From positions 14,939,387 through 15,003,386 of the forward strand of contig OU612069.1 in NCBI GenBank assembly GCA_914767715.1: a DNA stretch of 64,000 nucleotides, in the 5' to 3' direction. Positions 45,250 through 59,100 of the stretch are shown here, in pieces. Numbering within the stretch: position 1 is the stretch's first letter; every line of letters begins with the position of its first letter. The DNA comes from Membranipora membranacea (taxonomy: Eukaryota; Bryozoa; Gymnolaemata; Cheilostomatida; Membraniporidae). Made by a program: the position numbers and the translations under genes. The notes under the pieces are model-generated. The model saw nothing but the letters and a program-made list of their open reading frames with translations, was not told the origin of the DNA and ran no database searches.

Positions 45250-48092
45250 TGTCGACGGTCGTCAGCGAATCGGAATCAACAGTATTATTAGCTAATCCTA
45301 CGATGTGAAGTCTCTTAATAATTAAGATCCCTGGGCAAGATTATGAATTATAGAAATCACACCATCAGTTAGTAGTTATTATTTCACAGAAGCGCTGCCG
45401 ACGCTGTGTCGAGAATCATGTCAGCCTCGTGTGGTGTGAAACATGAATTAACGTCCCTAGGAGTGCGTGGTGTTTGCACACCTATAAAGGTGTTAAGGTC
45501 AGTCAGTGATTTTACCGCACTGTCAGATCTTAACCCTTCTCGTCCATTTCGTATATAGTGATGAAATAAAGTGACTCAGTCTCCAGAGCCAGGCGCCGAA
45601 TCCACAGCTTTCGAGTGAAGTGCTGAAACTGCTACTTACAAATGATGGCGAATCTTTGTGGCTTAACGCTGTAATCTTTTAGCTTTCTGAAGATTATAAT
45701 GAGATGAGTGCTCTTGTTGCGTAATGTCAGATGAGTATTAAAGGTTATACCAAAGTCTGGTAATTCCGGCAGCTTCTCAATCACTTTAAACCATTTCCTA
45801 CTCTAAAAAGTCGCTTATCCAAATGCCTTCGCTTTAAAACACTCTGTCAGGAGTCATTAATTGAAATGCAAAACTTATTCCAATAATAATTTCTTGTCAA
45901 TAGTTAATGTACTCAATTCAATACTCTAAGACAGAGATTTTACGAGAGTGCATCTTAGATATGAAATTCATGAATATTTTATTAGATAGCAGTAGCAGTA
46001 GCAATATATGTTAAGTCATTAATTGACAAACTTTTTATTGACAAAATGTCATCATAGACTACATGTATAATCTGAAGACATGAGCTGCCGTAATTATATG
46101 TAAGAACTATGGATAATTGCAGCAACATTTTTTCACAGAGTAAGGTTTAATACTTACTCTGCGATAACTCACCCTAATGATAAATGCGCACTGATTACTC
46201 TACGAGGCCTGAGCCAACTCTGTTAAACTTAAGAAAGTTTGAGCCATGGTAAATTTCTGACCTGAGCTAATCTTGTCATACATTGAAAAATGACACTAAG
46301 TCTCTGATGCTTTAAAGCACTCCCAGATGGGCAAATCTTGAGCTAGATAAAATGATTTGTGCTGGACCAACAGGCCGAGCAAGTCATTATTGGTGATTGC
46401 ATATTATACGACCTAAAGTGGGGCATTTGTGATATTTCGAATTAAAATTTATTAATTTTTCAATACCTAATATATTTCTCAAATTATCAGGTGAAGCAGA
46501 GACGCTTTGAATATTATTGTCTTGGGAATTATTAACTGAGAGAGCTGACACAATAGTTTTTTAGTTTTGCTTGCCTAAGGATGAATTTCACAACATTTAG
46601 AGGAGTTGTCTGTCTTCTACAGTCGTTGGTGTAGCTTCAGATAGAATAATGAACAGTATATCTTGCATATTATGCTCGGGTTCAGCTTGAACCTTCAAAC
46701 TTCCGATGGGTACCTGTGTTTACATTGAGGTGGGTTAACAACCAGGCTTGTATTTTGAACGTGTTAACTCCCACGCAATCATACTAACAATAATTCACTA
46801 ATCCACTTAGCAAGGAGAACTACTCACTCGGAAAGTACAGCTGGCATGCGATGCCAGGTGCCCTCAGGAATGGTTACTAGTATGTTTAAAATTTACTTAA
46901 CATTTGCGGATAGTCTCTGGGTTTACGCAAAGCCTAATAGTCCATCTTGCACTTAATTACATAACTGAACACTTTGTTACTTTTAAGCTGATAATTACCA
47001 TTTGTTTAATTGGGCAGGATACAACATATAATCTGCCTGCTTTTGCATTTTCTACACTGCTTGTTGCGAAGGCCATCACAACAAGTGGAAATGTTTGATC
47101 CGATCGACAATTAATATTGCACCAAAAGCACAAGTATTTGCCGATTGATAAATAGACAGTAGTTCAAACGGTCAGATTGCCATAATTTGAGTACTATTAG
47201 GAAAAACAAGGTCAATTTCAGGAACTTTTCAGCAATCTGAGTTGCAACGGAGCTATTGCTTAAGGATTTGCTTTCCAATTCAAATAAAAAAACCGGTGCT
47301 CATTCCCCCAAAATTGTATTTTTAGCTAAATGACAAGTTGCTCTATATTGGTTAGCATTTAATTAGGTGATGAGGTGTTACTGAACAATAATTGTTGCCA
47401 ACATTTAAAAACAAATGGAAGTGACAGTATTATACTATATATATTTCATTTTTGATTTTTTTTTCTGTAGTTAAATCATTTTTAATCTCCATTGTTTCTA
47501 CACTGGGGATTTGCCTGTCTTGACAAGCTTTCTGTGAGAGGAGACCCCCCCCCCCCCTTCCCTAAATTGATGATTTGATATTTCACGACAATACTAATTT
47601 GAGCTCACAAGTTGTTATCATACATACATACACACACTTTGAGAGCGTTTACAAGCGGTGACCAAATGTAGGACGACTGCAGTGCTGTTATGTGTGCTCA
47701 TTATTGTTGGATGAAAACTTTAACCTGGTGGGAATATCTAGCGGCTGAGAGACAAATGAGAATTTCAGTGGGTAATCGTTTTGTAGCTTCAAACTAATAA
47801 ATTGAAATTAATTTAGTATAGGAATTATCACGGAGTAAGTTAGTTCACACAATTAGACTTTGAAACGGCATTTGATTTCTAATCTCTTTCATAGTTACAC
47901 TAGGACACATATTTGGGGTCTGGGCTGATCCTTATCTTAAACGCTTCCAGAAGTGCAGAACTATGTAAGAGTTAGCTACCTTTTATTTGTGGAGAGAAAA
48001 CTCCAAAACAAAGAAAAACATAAATGATTATGTAGATATGCAAAGAGTAAAAAAACTGCTGCCAAGGAGCTTGCCGTGTAGCTTCAGCATTC
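45250..48092. other. TRPC upstream region and intergenic DNA
   Basis: Holds the 5' UTR and presumably the promoter of the TRPC gene, but no TATA box or initiator can be singled out. An 11-C run lies near 47547-47557. No gene recognised on either strand. Confidence 0.45.
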
Positions 48093-50881
48093 TTATCCGG
48101 CCAGAGCCTTCTGTAGTGCAGCTGAAATAAAAATAAATATCCACCGGTAAGATCAGAGCATAATATAAAGCTGTGTAAAGCTAGGCTCCAAAAAGGATCT
48201 CAGCAAATCTGGTAAGAGCTGAGGTGCTTTAGGAGAGCCTTTGGAACATGATTTTAAGGGTAAGCTAGATTTGCCTGCTGAGAACAAGGCAATTAAGATG
48301 AGAGAGAAGCTGGTTCGGTAAAGACTGGTCTGTTTCGGATAATTCTTTTTGATACAGGGCCATAACGTCAGATGGGTGTGGTCTGAAAAGTTGCATTGTG
48401 GTGTTCTAAGAAATGTACAAACCTAGCCATGGATCAGGTTTCACCGCTAGATAATCGATACAACATAGAATACTGCCAACAGTTACAAAACTGCCCCTAT
48501 AATCTATGACGGTCACAATTCACTGAATGTGTTAGCAAATCATAAATCTGATACATGATTCACAAAAGGATTGTGATGCATGTACATGCCAAACATGTAG
48601 GCAACGATTATAAATATACTGATGTAGGTTTGTTGTGACATCATACAATTAGGTAAGAGTTTATGGGTAATCAGAACCTAGGATTTTGTTGATCTAAGTA
48701 TCTCCCACAAATAATGGTAGACCGGTCAAAATCCCTCGGCAATTGCAGTAACATATTAATTAACCAAGTACTTTTCATTACATCTGCATGTCAAAAATCT
48801 ATTGTTTTACGTGGTATTGCGATTACTATGTAATAAAGGCGCTACCCATGATTAGTTGCATGGTAAACTGACATAATGCCTGACTGGTTCTCTATTATCA
48901 TATATCATGATGCAAAAATAACCAAGTTTGAGTGCTGTAAATAAGTAGTAACCTTACTGTGACACAAACTCGTCCAATTTTAGCCCAACTACAACAACAT
49001 GACAGATTTTATTCCCACAGAGAGAATTGGATGATCTACTTCTCACAAATTATTAATATTTATATAATATATATATATTATTTATGGCATTATGATCTTG
49101 AATAAATTAACCCTTGGCTAAAATATCAAAATTGGAGAAAAAAAATAAAAGTTATATGATCATATTGATTCAGAACACAGCAGCATGTGATTTTCATACT
49201 GATAACTGCTTTAATCCGCGGAAGGGGGGGGAGGGCGTCAGGCGGGGGGCAAATGTCTGGGGGCTCAGACTACATTTATCCCCATCAGGCAGGGTGACGT
49301 AGTGGTTAGGATTCGAGCTTCTCAATCTGAGAGTTGCAGGTTCGAATCCCGGTCGCTACCCATTCTGCTGAAGGAGGTGAGCTCTCCGATCAATGGCCTA
49401 GCTTGCCCACCCTTACATAGTACAAGGGTGCACTAATTAGATGAGATGTATCATGTATCATATCTAATGTAACCATATTCTCATTGGCCCCGAAAGGGGC
49501 ATTGAATAGGAAAATAAAAAAGTTCAAGTTCATCATTTATAATAAACATTAACAATCCTGGGGTGAAGGGGGACTAATATGCAGTAAGAATTGTTTTGAG
49601 CTTGTGAAATGAAAAACTAGCACACAGTACCCTACTTTGTGGAATATTGTTTCAATTTTTAACCCAATACTTACATACTATAAATACTTACTTAAAGATA
49701 TTTAAATCTATTGGTGGAAATTTTGAACATCATATATTTTTGCTGACTTAAAAATCTTATCAATGGTAAATGATATTCTCGACCCAGTATTGTCCTGTCC
49801 GGAATAAATTTAGTGGTAAAAATGTTAAAAATTGACTCACATTTATAGCGTCAGACCTAAAGGGTGGATTATTTATAAATGAGACACCTCCACAATAACC
49901 AGGAATAACACAAACAGGTGTCAAACTAACCTGATAGATCACCAGCACTTTGAGCTTTTTCACTTTTAGAGTCAGTTTTTCCTGCCTGGAGTAAACTTTG
50001 AAGGTCTCCAGTAGTATCCCCAGATCCTGATGCCTTCAACTTGTCTAAAATTGAAGAAGTGAATCTTTAAAAAAAAATCCGCCAAAATTACTATCTGATC
50101 GCTCCTCTCGCTACAAAGTTTTACATTGCTTGCTGGAACTATATATCTTCTGAGTGAACAATTTGAGAACAAATTAGCATATTGGAGACAAAACGAGCGA
50201 GGGTTTCAAGTTAAGTGATTGTCTAAAAACGAAGAATCAGGTCCTTCAAAATGAAGAAACTGCCAAAACTAATGTCTGATCGATCCTCTCTGAGGGAGTC
50301 GTCTTTTCCCAAACTAACAAACAAAAAACCAATTATACAAGAATTTTGAGTAAACATTTTGCTCCAATGCCATGCTCATACAAAAAGGATGATCTAACAC
50401 ACCTACTGTCATCTCCCCTGCAGGGGGCGGGCGCTGGGGGGGGGGAGGGGACAAGAGTCTGAGAGCTATCACCTCTCAGTTTCCTCTCCTTAAATTAATT
50501 TCAAATTTTTATTCCTATTCCTCACACAGTAATAAAATTGCCTAAGTTCAATTTTAGCAGTGATAAAGACGAGTTTGTGGGCTTAAGCCAGAGTTAAGGT
50601 AAAGAGTTATCCCATTGTTACTATTTCAATAACAGACCTTTCTCCTGTAGTTATTAAATTATACCAGGTTATTTTCTAAACCTTATACATAGCAGCCTCA
50701 CTTCTTTCGAGTTTTAACGATTGTTCCTACCTGCCAATGCTGTGCTGTTTAGTTTTCCCACGTCACTGTTCTCTCCTCCGGCTCCTTTGAAGAAGTTGAA
50801 GTCAGCTCGATCCCAAATAGACCAGCCAGAGCACAAGGCCAACATGACTACCAGTAAAGTGATGATAGGTAGAGTCCGCAT
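48093..50881 (-). CDS. small secreted protein, 97 residues
   Basis: Three minus-strand exons, 50881-50731, 50044-49931 and 48121-48093, with consensus borders (donors GTAGGAAC and GTTAGTTT; acceptors CAATTTTAG and TTTATTTCAG) and matching phases; 294 nt with stop. The N-terminus MRTLPIITLLVVMLALCSGW is a clear signal peptide, followed by SIWDRADFNFFKG. The rest is small, polar and Ala/Ser/Gly/Lys-rich (GDTTGDLQSLLQAGK, SAGDLSAALQKALAG). There is one cysteine, in the signal peptide, and no dibasic processing sites, so it is neither a typical neuropeptide precursor nor a disulphide-rich peptide. Family not recognised. The tRNA SINE at 49287-49545 sits in intron 2. Confidence 0.75.
49287..49545 (+). 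mobile_element. tRNA-derived SINE, copy 2
   Basis: Same family as 1091-1340: head GGGTGACGTAGTGGTTAGGA with B box GGTTCGAATCCC, body CTGAAGGAGGTGAGCTCTC and CCTAGCTTGCCCACCC; 3' part with GGCCCCGAAAGGGGC hairpin and a short tail repeat (GTTCAAGTTCATCAT). Confidence 0.85.
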
Positions 50882-51721
50882 AATGAGCTAAACAAATAAG
50901 TAAGTAAGTAAATATTAATTTTAGAAAAAAACGCTTTATCCTTCTGCCAAAAGGTCCAGTATTCAGCCTGGGGAGCAAAGAGCATACGATTTTCTCTAAT
51001 CCTTGTTGGATATTATTATTAATTTCCTGATTGGCCTCAAAATTCTCTACCCCATATACCGCTGTATGAATGTTTTAAATAAAAAAACGAGAGTTTTGGC
51101 TCAAATATTGTGGTTAGATATCGCCCTTGTTGACAAGCACAAGCACTTCAGTACCACAGCCCCACAGAAGTCCAAGTTTTCTGCAATTGAAGATGGACCA
51201 ACACTATTCAACAGCTTGCACCCGCCATTAAAGACACGACTCCAGGTAATCCTGGCCCTAATTGATAAGTCGGCAGCAAATTGTATAAAACTAGTAAAAA
51301 GTCCCCAAGAAAAATTACTCAGATATAATGCACATAATAACAAACAAAGAAATGTGTAAAAGGGTACTGCACTCAGCAAAATACTATAGACAGTAAAGAA
51401 ATTTTATCCAATACGCTCTCTCTCACAGAAAACACAAGTTGTACCTCCAATGTCATGTGAATGACACAACAAATTGGATAAAAGACATTGACGGCGCTGC
51501 AGAAAATACCAAAAACTGATTGTGACCAAGTGAGTAGGCATGTAAAAGCCCACTAGCTGTTTTGACTTTCGACGTTGTGTCATTTCCCCATGGAGCAGTG
51601 CAAAGGACAAGCGTAACTTGGGGGGCGTAAGTGATGAATTGTAAGTGACCTCATTCCAGGATGAACTTTAACGAAGAGCTGTGCAACATTCTCTACTTCT
51701 TGTCCACACTGATCATGTGAC

Positions 51722-51895
51722 GTGTTATACTATTGCATGTATATCTCTGATCAATAGCATGAGTACCATCACAAAGAAATTTGGTGTGCCTACCCGAGTT
51801 CAAGTTTGCTAATAACGGATGGGTGCACGGTAGGTACTCTTACCAAATTGACTTTAACGATCAGAGATAGACATGATAAAAGTGTAGTCTCATGT
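51722..51895. mobile_element. MITE family C, copy 1
   Basis: Inverted ends: ATACTATTGCATGTATATCT with CTGATCAATAG on the left, and CGATCAGAGATAGACATGAT with AAAAGTGTAGT on the right. A second copy at 58804-58998 shares the interior words GAGTACCATC / AAGTGCCATC, GTTCAAGTTT / GTTAAGTTTT and AAATTGACT(T/C)TAACGATCAG. Confidence 0.75.
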
Positions 51896-54204
51896 CAGTG
51901 TGCTTCTTGTCATCAACCTACAAATGGTAATAATTCGTCTACGCCTGTAGCTTTGATTCATTCTATGAAGGCATTGGTGCCTGGAAAAAAGCTGGTTCCC
52001 AGAGGTGTAACGGATTCAGGGAAATTGGGAAAAAATGCACTAACCTTTGAAGAATCCTTGTCTGGGTGATCTATCCTCTGATGAGTCTAAACCTCAAATT
52101 CATAAATGCGTAGCGAAAGTCTAAGGTCGTTTACCTTCAAGTGGTATGATCTCAATGATGTTATCCCTTGCCTAGACATTTCCCAGCACTGCGGGCCTGT
52201 AGCAGTATCCCGAAGGTTATACAATATTACGGTGGACTTTAGGCTTTGCCTTATCTCTTACCTGTTTACCATCTGTTTCGTCACATCACCAGTGGAGTAG
52301 TAGTCACATCCCAGATCGATATTTACACAATTACATCATAGGAAGCAGGTAGATAATGTGGAATGCCATAACTTCCCACAAATTTGTAGAAGTTCAGAAA
52401 ATTTCTCACAACAAGGACTAATTCTTAGTATCATCAAACCAAGGAGTTAAAAACTTTAACTCCTTGATCAAACAGTCATCAGTTTTGTAGTTCAACAGTT
52501 TGAGAGACGTAGAAATAACATTTCAGGCTAACAATCAAACTGAAAAACGGACATCAATTATGATTCAAGAGAACTAATCACTTTAAATTATGTATGAGAA
52601 GATAAGAACACTTCTCAGTTATTTGCAGAGTGAGTAATGAACCCATCCTTCGGTTGTAGAGATGGCATGATGGCAAAAGTGGTTAGCAAGTTTGTTTGTT
52701 GCTACCAGGTGATTGGTGCTGCGGTCGTTGTGGCCTCAAATCTTATTTGGGAGGCATTTCGATTGGGTGTATCTAAACCACAGTGTCGTAGCATGAGTAT
52801 GCTTGTAGTTGTGTTTTCTTGTACATTGATGGGACAACTCCTGAGGACCTAGTGACATTGCAGTACTGACTAGGCCATTGGGTTTGGGACTGATGAGCGA
52901 AGTTCTTTGACTAGACACTGTCAACACAGTATGAAAGGGGGAATTGGTAGAAGGGACAACAAAAATCATCTACAAGCTCTTTATGTTGAGTGGTGTGTGA
53001 TTTAAATATAATAAGGTCGGTCAAGCAAGGAGTAAGTCCTTGGTCTAAGGTTGAGCTGAGTTTGTAGGAAATTACGTATCAGAAAACCTGACAGTCGCAA
53101 AAACAATATACTCAAATTATATTTCAGCTCAGTTTGTGTTCTGATGACAGCCGTCGTAAACTTGGGTACAGCAAAACTTTATCACTTTATTTAACATTTT
53201 ATCAGAAGCGATTACTTGAATTTGTACGCAACATATCCATAGCAAGTCTGAATGAATAGCTCATTTATTAAGTCCTTCCTGTTACACCTGGACTGTAAGT
53301 TTATAACATGCTATATCCATGGGTAATTTGCTCTTAGCACACAATTTATAAAATTGAAGTATTTCAGTGTGGTTGAATTACAGGTAATAGCTATTCAAAT
53401 ATTTGTGTTTATTATACTACATGAATAGATTAGATGTGCGCACATTAGGCTTATATTAATGGGGATATATCATCATGCATATACACACAAGTTCTCTCCT
53501 CCATAGGGAACTGTGTTGAACATGTGCAAATATTACCGTTCTCAAATCATAACATCACCTGTGTACTTCTTAGTAAATGTTTAATGAAGATTTAAGTTGA
53601 CAATTTCCTGTACTTGAGTTGTATTGTGTATAGTTAATCGCTGGTGTTAACGCTCAGTCAATTATGCGACATCACTTCAAGGACATCTAGAGAACTTGAA
53701 ACTGGAAACTAGTGGGTATGTATTATAGAATCCTAAAACTAGTCATAGCTGCCTATGAGGCGATTTTTTTCTTCTAATTGGTTACATAACACAAGTAGAA
53801 ATATTGGGTCATCAAATTGTATCAAATAAACATTCACTTTCCAGAATTATCCTTAGGAAGAATCCGCAAGTTTGTGCGTTACTCTTAGATCAGAACAGCG
53901 TGCGGCCAAGTTTATTTAAGCAACTAGAAAACTGCCATTCTGCGATATTCACTAACTGAAGACACCTCCCTGATAACCTGATAGTTATGTTACATCTTTA
54001 CTTGTAATTTTACCCGTATGTAACCAACGCAGACAGCCTGTTCTGGTGTGTCTACTTGTGGGTCGGCTATTTCACTTAAGATCTGCTTCATTAATAACAT
54101 TTGGAGTTGCATCCCTTAACTGGTCTGCCACCAATCCAAGCGCGAGACGGGTCCTGTCACACAAAAAGCTAGATCATAATTCATTTAGATTTGATAGTAG
54201 TAGC

Positions 54205-54230
54205 AGAGACTATAGATATCTATAGTCTCT
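54205..54230. repeat. 26-bp perfect palindrome
   Basis: AGAGACTATAGAT followed by its exact complement ATCTATAGTCTCT, flanked on both sides by TAGTAG repeats, which nearly extends the symmetry. May be a MITE core or a cruciform-forming site. Confidence 0.8.
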
Positions 54231-54739
54231 GGTAGTAGTAGCTTAGTAGTTGTTCTGTGCTGCATCAACAAACTCATAGCCAGTCTTTCCCATCTTTGAC
54301 TGGTCCAGGAGAGACCAATTTATTTCTCATACAAGAGTGACATCTCGAAAATGTTGCATAAAGTTATGGCTAGAAATGTGAAGGGAGGTACTGCCCTTAA
54401 GAATGGGTGTTTATTTTTCGGTTTTAACAGTAAATATGGAAATTCTCTCCACATAAATAATATTTAGAAATTATTTGTCAATTGTTGACATGTCAACACC
54501 AGTCATTGATATGATGTTTCTTCTGGTCAAATATACCAAAACCATGTATTAATAAATAATCAAATATTACAGTGGATGCTGTTACATAACATCTGCTCCT
54601 TGGAATGTTAAACCTTACATTATCCACCTTATCTAAATCTAAATCACATTAGACCATTAATTTGTAATTTTTGAAATTAGCATTCTATCAATTCTATTTT
54701 ATTATGCTATGGTAATTTTGGGCATGAGCTTCTAGCCAA

Positions 54740-54990
54740 GGGATTAGTCCAAGCAGCGCTTTTACAAACATTTTGCGGGTGTATGCTTGCGATGTGCCAC
54801 AATATCATCGGAGTCCTGAGGCTAACCAAAATTACTGCTGTACTGTGAGGTCGTCTGTCAAACGAACGGGATTAGTCTGAGCTGTGCTATGTAGGACATC
54901 TGCGGGGTATGCTTGCACATGCCACTACATTAGCAGAGTACTGAGGCTAACAAAAATTACGTTGTGAGGTCGGCTGTCAAACCAACCGGG
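54740..54990 (+). repeat. tandem duplication, 2 x about 125 bp
   Basis: Units 54740-54866 and 54867-54990 share GGTGTATGCTTGC / GGGTATGCTTGC, CTGAGGCTAAC(C)AAAATTAC and TGTGAGGTCG(T/G)CTGTCAAAC in order. Non-coding. Confidence 0.8.
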
Positions 54991-56187
54991 ATTTGCAGGC
55001 TATTAGTCTAAGTGACAGGCTTGTAGTTTTGTCATAGTTTTGTCGCCACGCATCATCAGTCATTGAAGAACCCTGTCACCTTTTAAGTGTAGCCTTTACA
55101 GACTTTGAAGATAATACAACATGCTAGCTTAATTTACATAATCACCCATGTTACAGTTTAGCGCTTCATTCATATTACAGATCTCAACACACAAGCAGTA
55201 CACACTATCACAAATACTTGGATATAACTTAACTTAAGAAGCATACTCCCAAAAAAAGCTACTATATCATCTGTGGAACTCAACTCCGGACTCGCTGATT
55301 TTCACACCTTCGGCAGGTTAGTAAATACCAATGGAATTACAGCACCATCTGTATTAGCTATTTGTTTTCAATGAGAAACAGCTTTATCTGTTTCGCTTCA
55401 TTTATACTTTGGTGATAAATGGCCCCCATGTACACATTGTGGGGATGGTAGTTGCGCAAAGGATCGCTAGTTTAAATTACATGATATACCAGAAATGTCT
55501 TGTTTGTTGATATTAAGGTGACTACCTGAGGGGTTATATTTCCCGATACCAGACGTTTACAATCTCAGTCCGCCACCACAGAGGGAACCAACTTGTTCTA
55601 GGGTTAGAAAAAAAATTTCATGAAAAGTTAGCAATTCCGGCATGGTAATGACCAATAATGTTTCAACACCTTGCCAGCACAAAAAACTTAAAAGTTCTGA
55701 TGTGTGACAGCCTCTTTGAAAATTGATCCTTATAGTTTTTCAGAGTAGGCTACTTTCTAAATTCTTACGTTTAGGATTATAGAGTAGATGTGGTTTTCAC
55801 CTTAATTACCCAGCTTGAAAACTTGATCTACTTACTCAGTTTGTTTATACACACATTTGTGATGAACGCTCATCTCACTTGACTCTTAACCCGAGAACAA
55901 TTCATTATTTGTTTCTTGAGTAAACAAGGTGTTGGAATGTATTTGGGTGCCAAGATTTGAAGACACACACACAGGTATCAAGGTGCAGTTTGTATTTACA
56001 CTACAGTTTAGATTGTCAACCAAATGGTTGGATACATCTTGATCTACTTGAATTTCTTTAGTTATAGCTGAAACACCTTCAGAGAAACACATAGCCCGCC
56101 TAGATCGTTCAGAAGGACATCTCTTGTGCTCTCTTCACACTGCGACAATGATTCGGTTTGAGTGCTGACAACCCCTGAAACGACACA

Positions 56188-59100
56188 ATGGATACAGTAT
56201 ACATTGTGTATGCACTGCTCTCTGTAGTTAGCTTTGCTCTAAACATCTTAGTCCTTGTCCTCAGGCTACGACGTGAGGTGATCACTCCTCTACATGGGAT
56301 TTCCCCTGAACACAAAACAGGACTAATCATACAGGATATCACTCTAGCCTTAGTATCATTAATCTCATTTCTGAGCTCGCTACAGGACGCTGTTGATAGC
56401 CCCGCGCTGTGTCATCTGACAGGGTTTAGTTCAGTTTACGCACTGCAGGTAATAACATGGTTACCCATCACCACTGCCATCATTCTGTACGAAAGGGAGC
56501 GGTATAGCCTGAGAATGAAAACGCACCAAGAAATGTCTGCAAAGATAGTCATATTCATATCAGGGGCCATAATTCTAATCTCTGCAGGACTAGTTGGTAT
56601 AAATTATGCACCGGTATTAGAGTTTGACAAAGCAAGGTGAGTGAGTAAGCTTATAGTTTCTGATGTGACTTCCATCCCCTTTGGACACTCTGATGTGACA
56701 ATCTCTCATTATTGGCAGGGTCGTAGGTGGTTGATATATAAATAGTTTTTAAATATTATATAAATTGTGTCGAGATCTAAAAGTGATGGATAATGTAATG
56801 CTACTACCAGCGAGCCCAGCACAGTTTGTGCGTTTATACTATCCCCTGGGGCTATTTGAAGATTACACATCCCTGGAATTTCTTTTTTATTGTCAATCCC
56901 CATCACTGATGATGACCTCACATATCTTCAGCCAAATACCTAGTCCCGGATGACATTGTTTTGATAATCTTCTCAACTACAACTCCCCTCTGGGAATGTA
57001 ACTAATTATTTTGGTACATGTTTTTCAACCGACGAACAGTGGTGCACAGACTTTGAATGAAATGTCGGTGCCCTGCACAATTTCAAAGTAGAAACCTGTA
57101 AGGCTCAAAGTTTTGGATAACAAAATTAGCACAACTGGGCTGGTGTTAACTGGCAATTATGATTAATGTAACTTTGGTAAATTGGTAATCATGTATTACG
57201 AAGGTCAAACGTATTAATATGGATGGGCAAGATGAGTTACCATCATTATAAATGGATACTGATTATAGCCGTAGGGCAATCTTCTTCAGCTGGGGGATTT
57301 ACGGAGGACTGGACATATCAAAGGGCTAAATTGCATGAGTTTTGCAGAGCAAAATCCTTTGGGCACTAAACTGGAGGTCAAAAACTTGTATTCAAAGGGA
57401 TCTTGCGTTAAGGTTGTGTCCTATGATCTTCCCAATATACCATTTCAGTACTTGAAAAGCTTCGTAAATTTTATATTGCAGGTGGTTGTCTTGTGTTCCG
57501 CTGCTGTTTCCTGGCCAGAATGGTTCAGAGTACACCAAACTACAGTTATCGCTGCTATGGCTCGGGGTCGCGTCAGTCTGGGGTTGTATGATGGCCTGGG
57601 TATATTTTCTACTCAGGAACAAACGCTCAATCAGATATGTGACTGAATGTTATCGCTCAACCAAACCTGCCGCCCTCCAGGTGAGGATAGAGATATAACA
57701 TTACTCCTCACCCCCCACTTCTCCTATTAAGCCATGACTAACATGCCCCATAGGTCAAGCTGGATTTGCCTGCTTTTGGAGTTGCTCCCCTTCAAAAATC
57801 TGGCTTACCAGTCGAATGGAAGCTTCCCAAATTGAGGGAAATGAGGCTCAATCGTGATCTACATATCACCTTATGGTATGCCAGAAGGTCACATACAGGG
57901 ATTCTTCAGTCAATCAAGCACCCATTCAAAAATGTCAAAATGTCGCCTTTCCGATGACCAGATGATCTCAGACAATACACAGCAGCGATTTTACCTTGCA
58001 CCTACCACAAGACTTTCAATTTGTTCTCATGAGTTGTAATATTCTTGTGTACATTACAACCTCTTACTATTTTCCTCCCATCGATCATTTATCAGGAAAT
58101 ATTTAGAATTGCAAATTTAATATTGATACAATCTTCGGCGATAATCAATTATGATTAACGGTGTATTAACCTGCCTACTGTGTAAAATTACACTGATGGT
58201 TGCCAAACTGATTTAAATATTATTGGCACAGTGCATGGCGTATACATTGCAAAATACTCCGGTGAGCTACTGTATTGTTGGGCAATCAAACAAAGCTTGT
58301 TGGTTTAGTTTGGTGCTACTCCAAACTTTGAAATTTGAGATTTTGAATTTACATCCACATATTGTACATATAAGTCAACCTGTGTATAGAGGAACCGGTG
58401 GTACACCGCTATCTTCTGGGTTATAGCCCCAAAACTTGATATAAGATGAACTTTAAACCAGTGGGGCTTCATTTTAAGCAAATAAAGAGAAACTTATAGC
58501 TCGTTTAATTTGGTAAATCTTGGCCCGAATTGATATATTTGTACTTTAATCTTACAGGTTTTCCTCGGCTTATCCCTTTGGACGATAGTAATAACCCTGT
58601 ACTCAGTATACTACTGGACATTCAACAACGACGTTCTGCACACTTCTGTCTTCTTCTCTATACTCTATCTGATTGGCTGCCCAAGCTGCGCCCTGATTGG
58701 CTATTGGCTTGGACACACAGAAAGACAGCTGAACGCAAGTTTGAGCCGAGATATGCCAGCGAACCTCAATGACATCACGCCGCTGACCGTGAACCCGGTT
58801 GGTAACTATACTATTGCATGTATATCTCTGATCGATAGAGAGTGAATTAATTCACTTAGCACAAGTGCCATCATAATGAATATTGGGTGACGACCTGAGT
58901 TAAGTTTTGAAAATTAGGAGTGGGTACATGTTAGGTTCGTTCCCATACTAAATTGACTCTAACGATCAGAGATACACATCCTAAATAGTGTAATCTCGAT
59001 GTCAGTGTGAACCTCCGCATCATTGACAGCAAAAATTTATAAATGTCTGTAAAATTTAGGTTTTGACTGTACTTATACGCAACTGGATGAGGGTCTTAAA

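Larger units (their letters stand above)
50882..56187. other. intergenic region upstream of the receptor gene
   Basis: No convincing gene. A plus-strand open frame at 51003-51359 (118 codons) has protein-like composition near its middle but no family, start context or splice evidence. Contains a MITE (51722-51895), a 26-bp perfect palindrome (54205-54230) and a 125-bp tandem duplication (54740-54990). Promoters for the secreted-protein gene (minus) and the receptor gene (plus) should lie at its two ends. Confidence 0.45.

Noticed and set aside
51003-51359. Plus-strand frame of 118 codons
   Set aside because: Composition is partly protein-like but nothing identifies it; mentioned only under the intergenic region.
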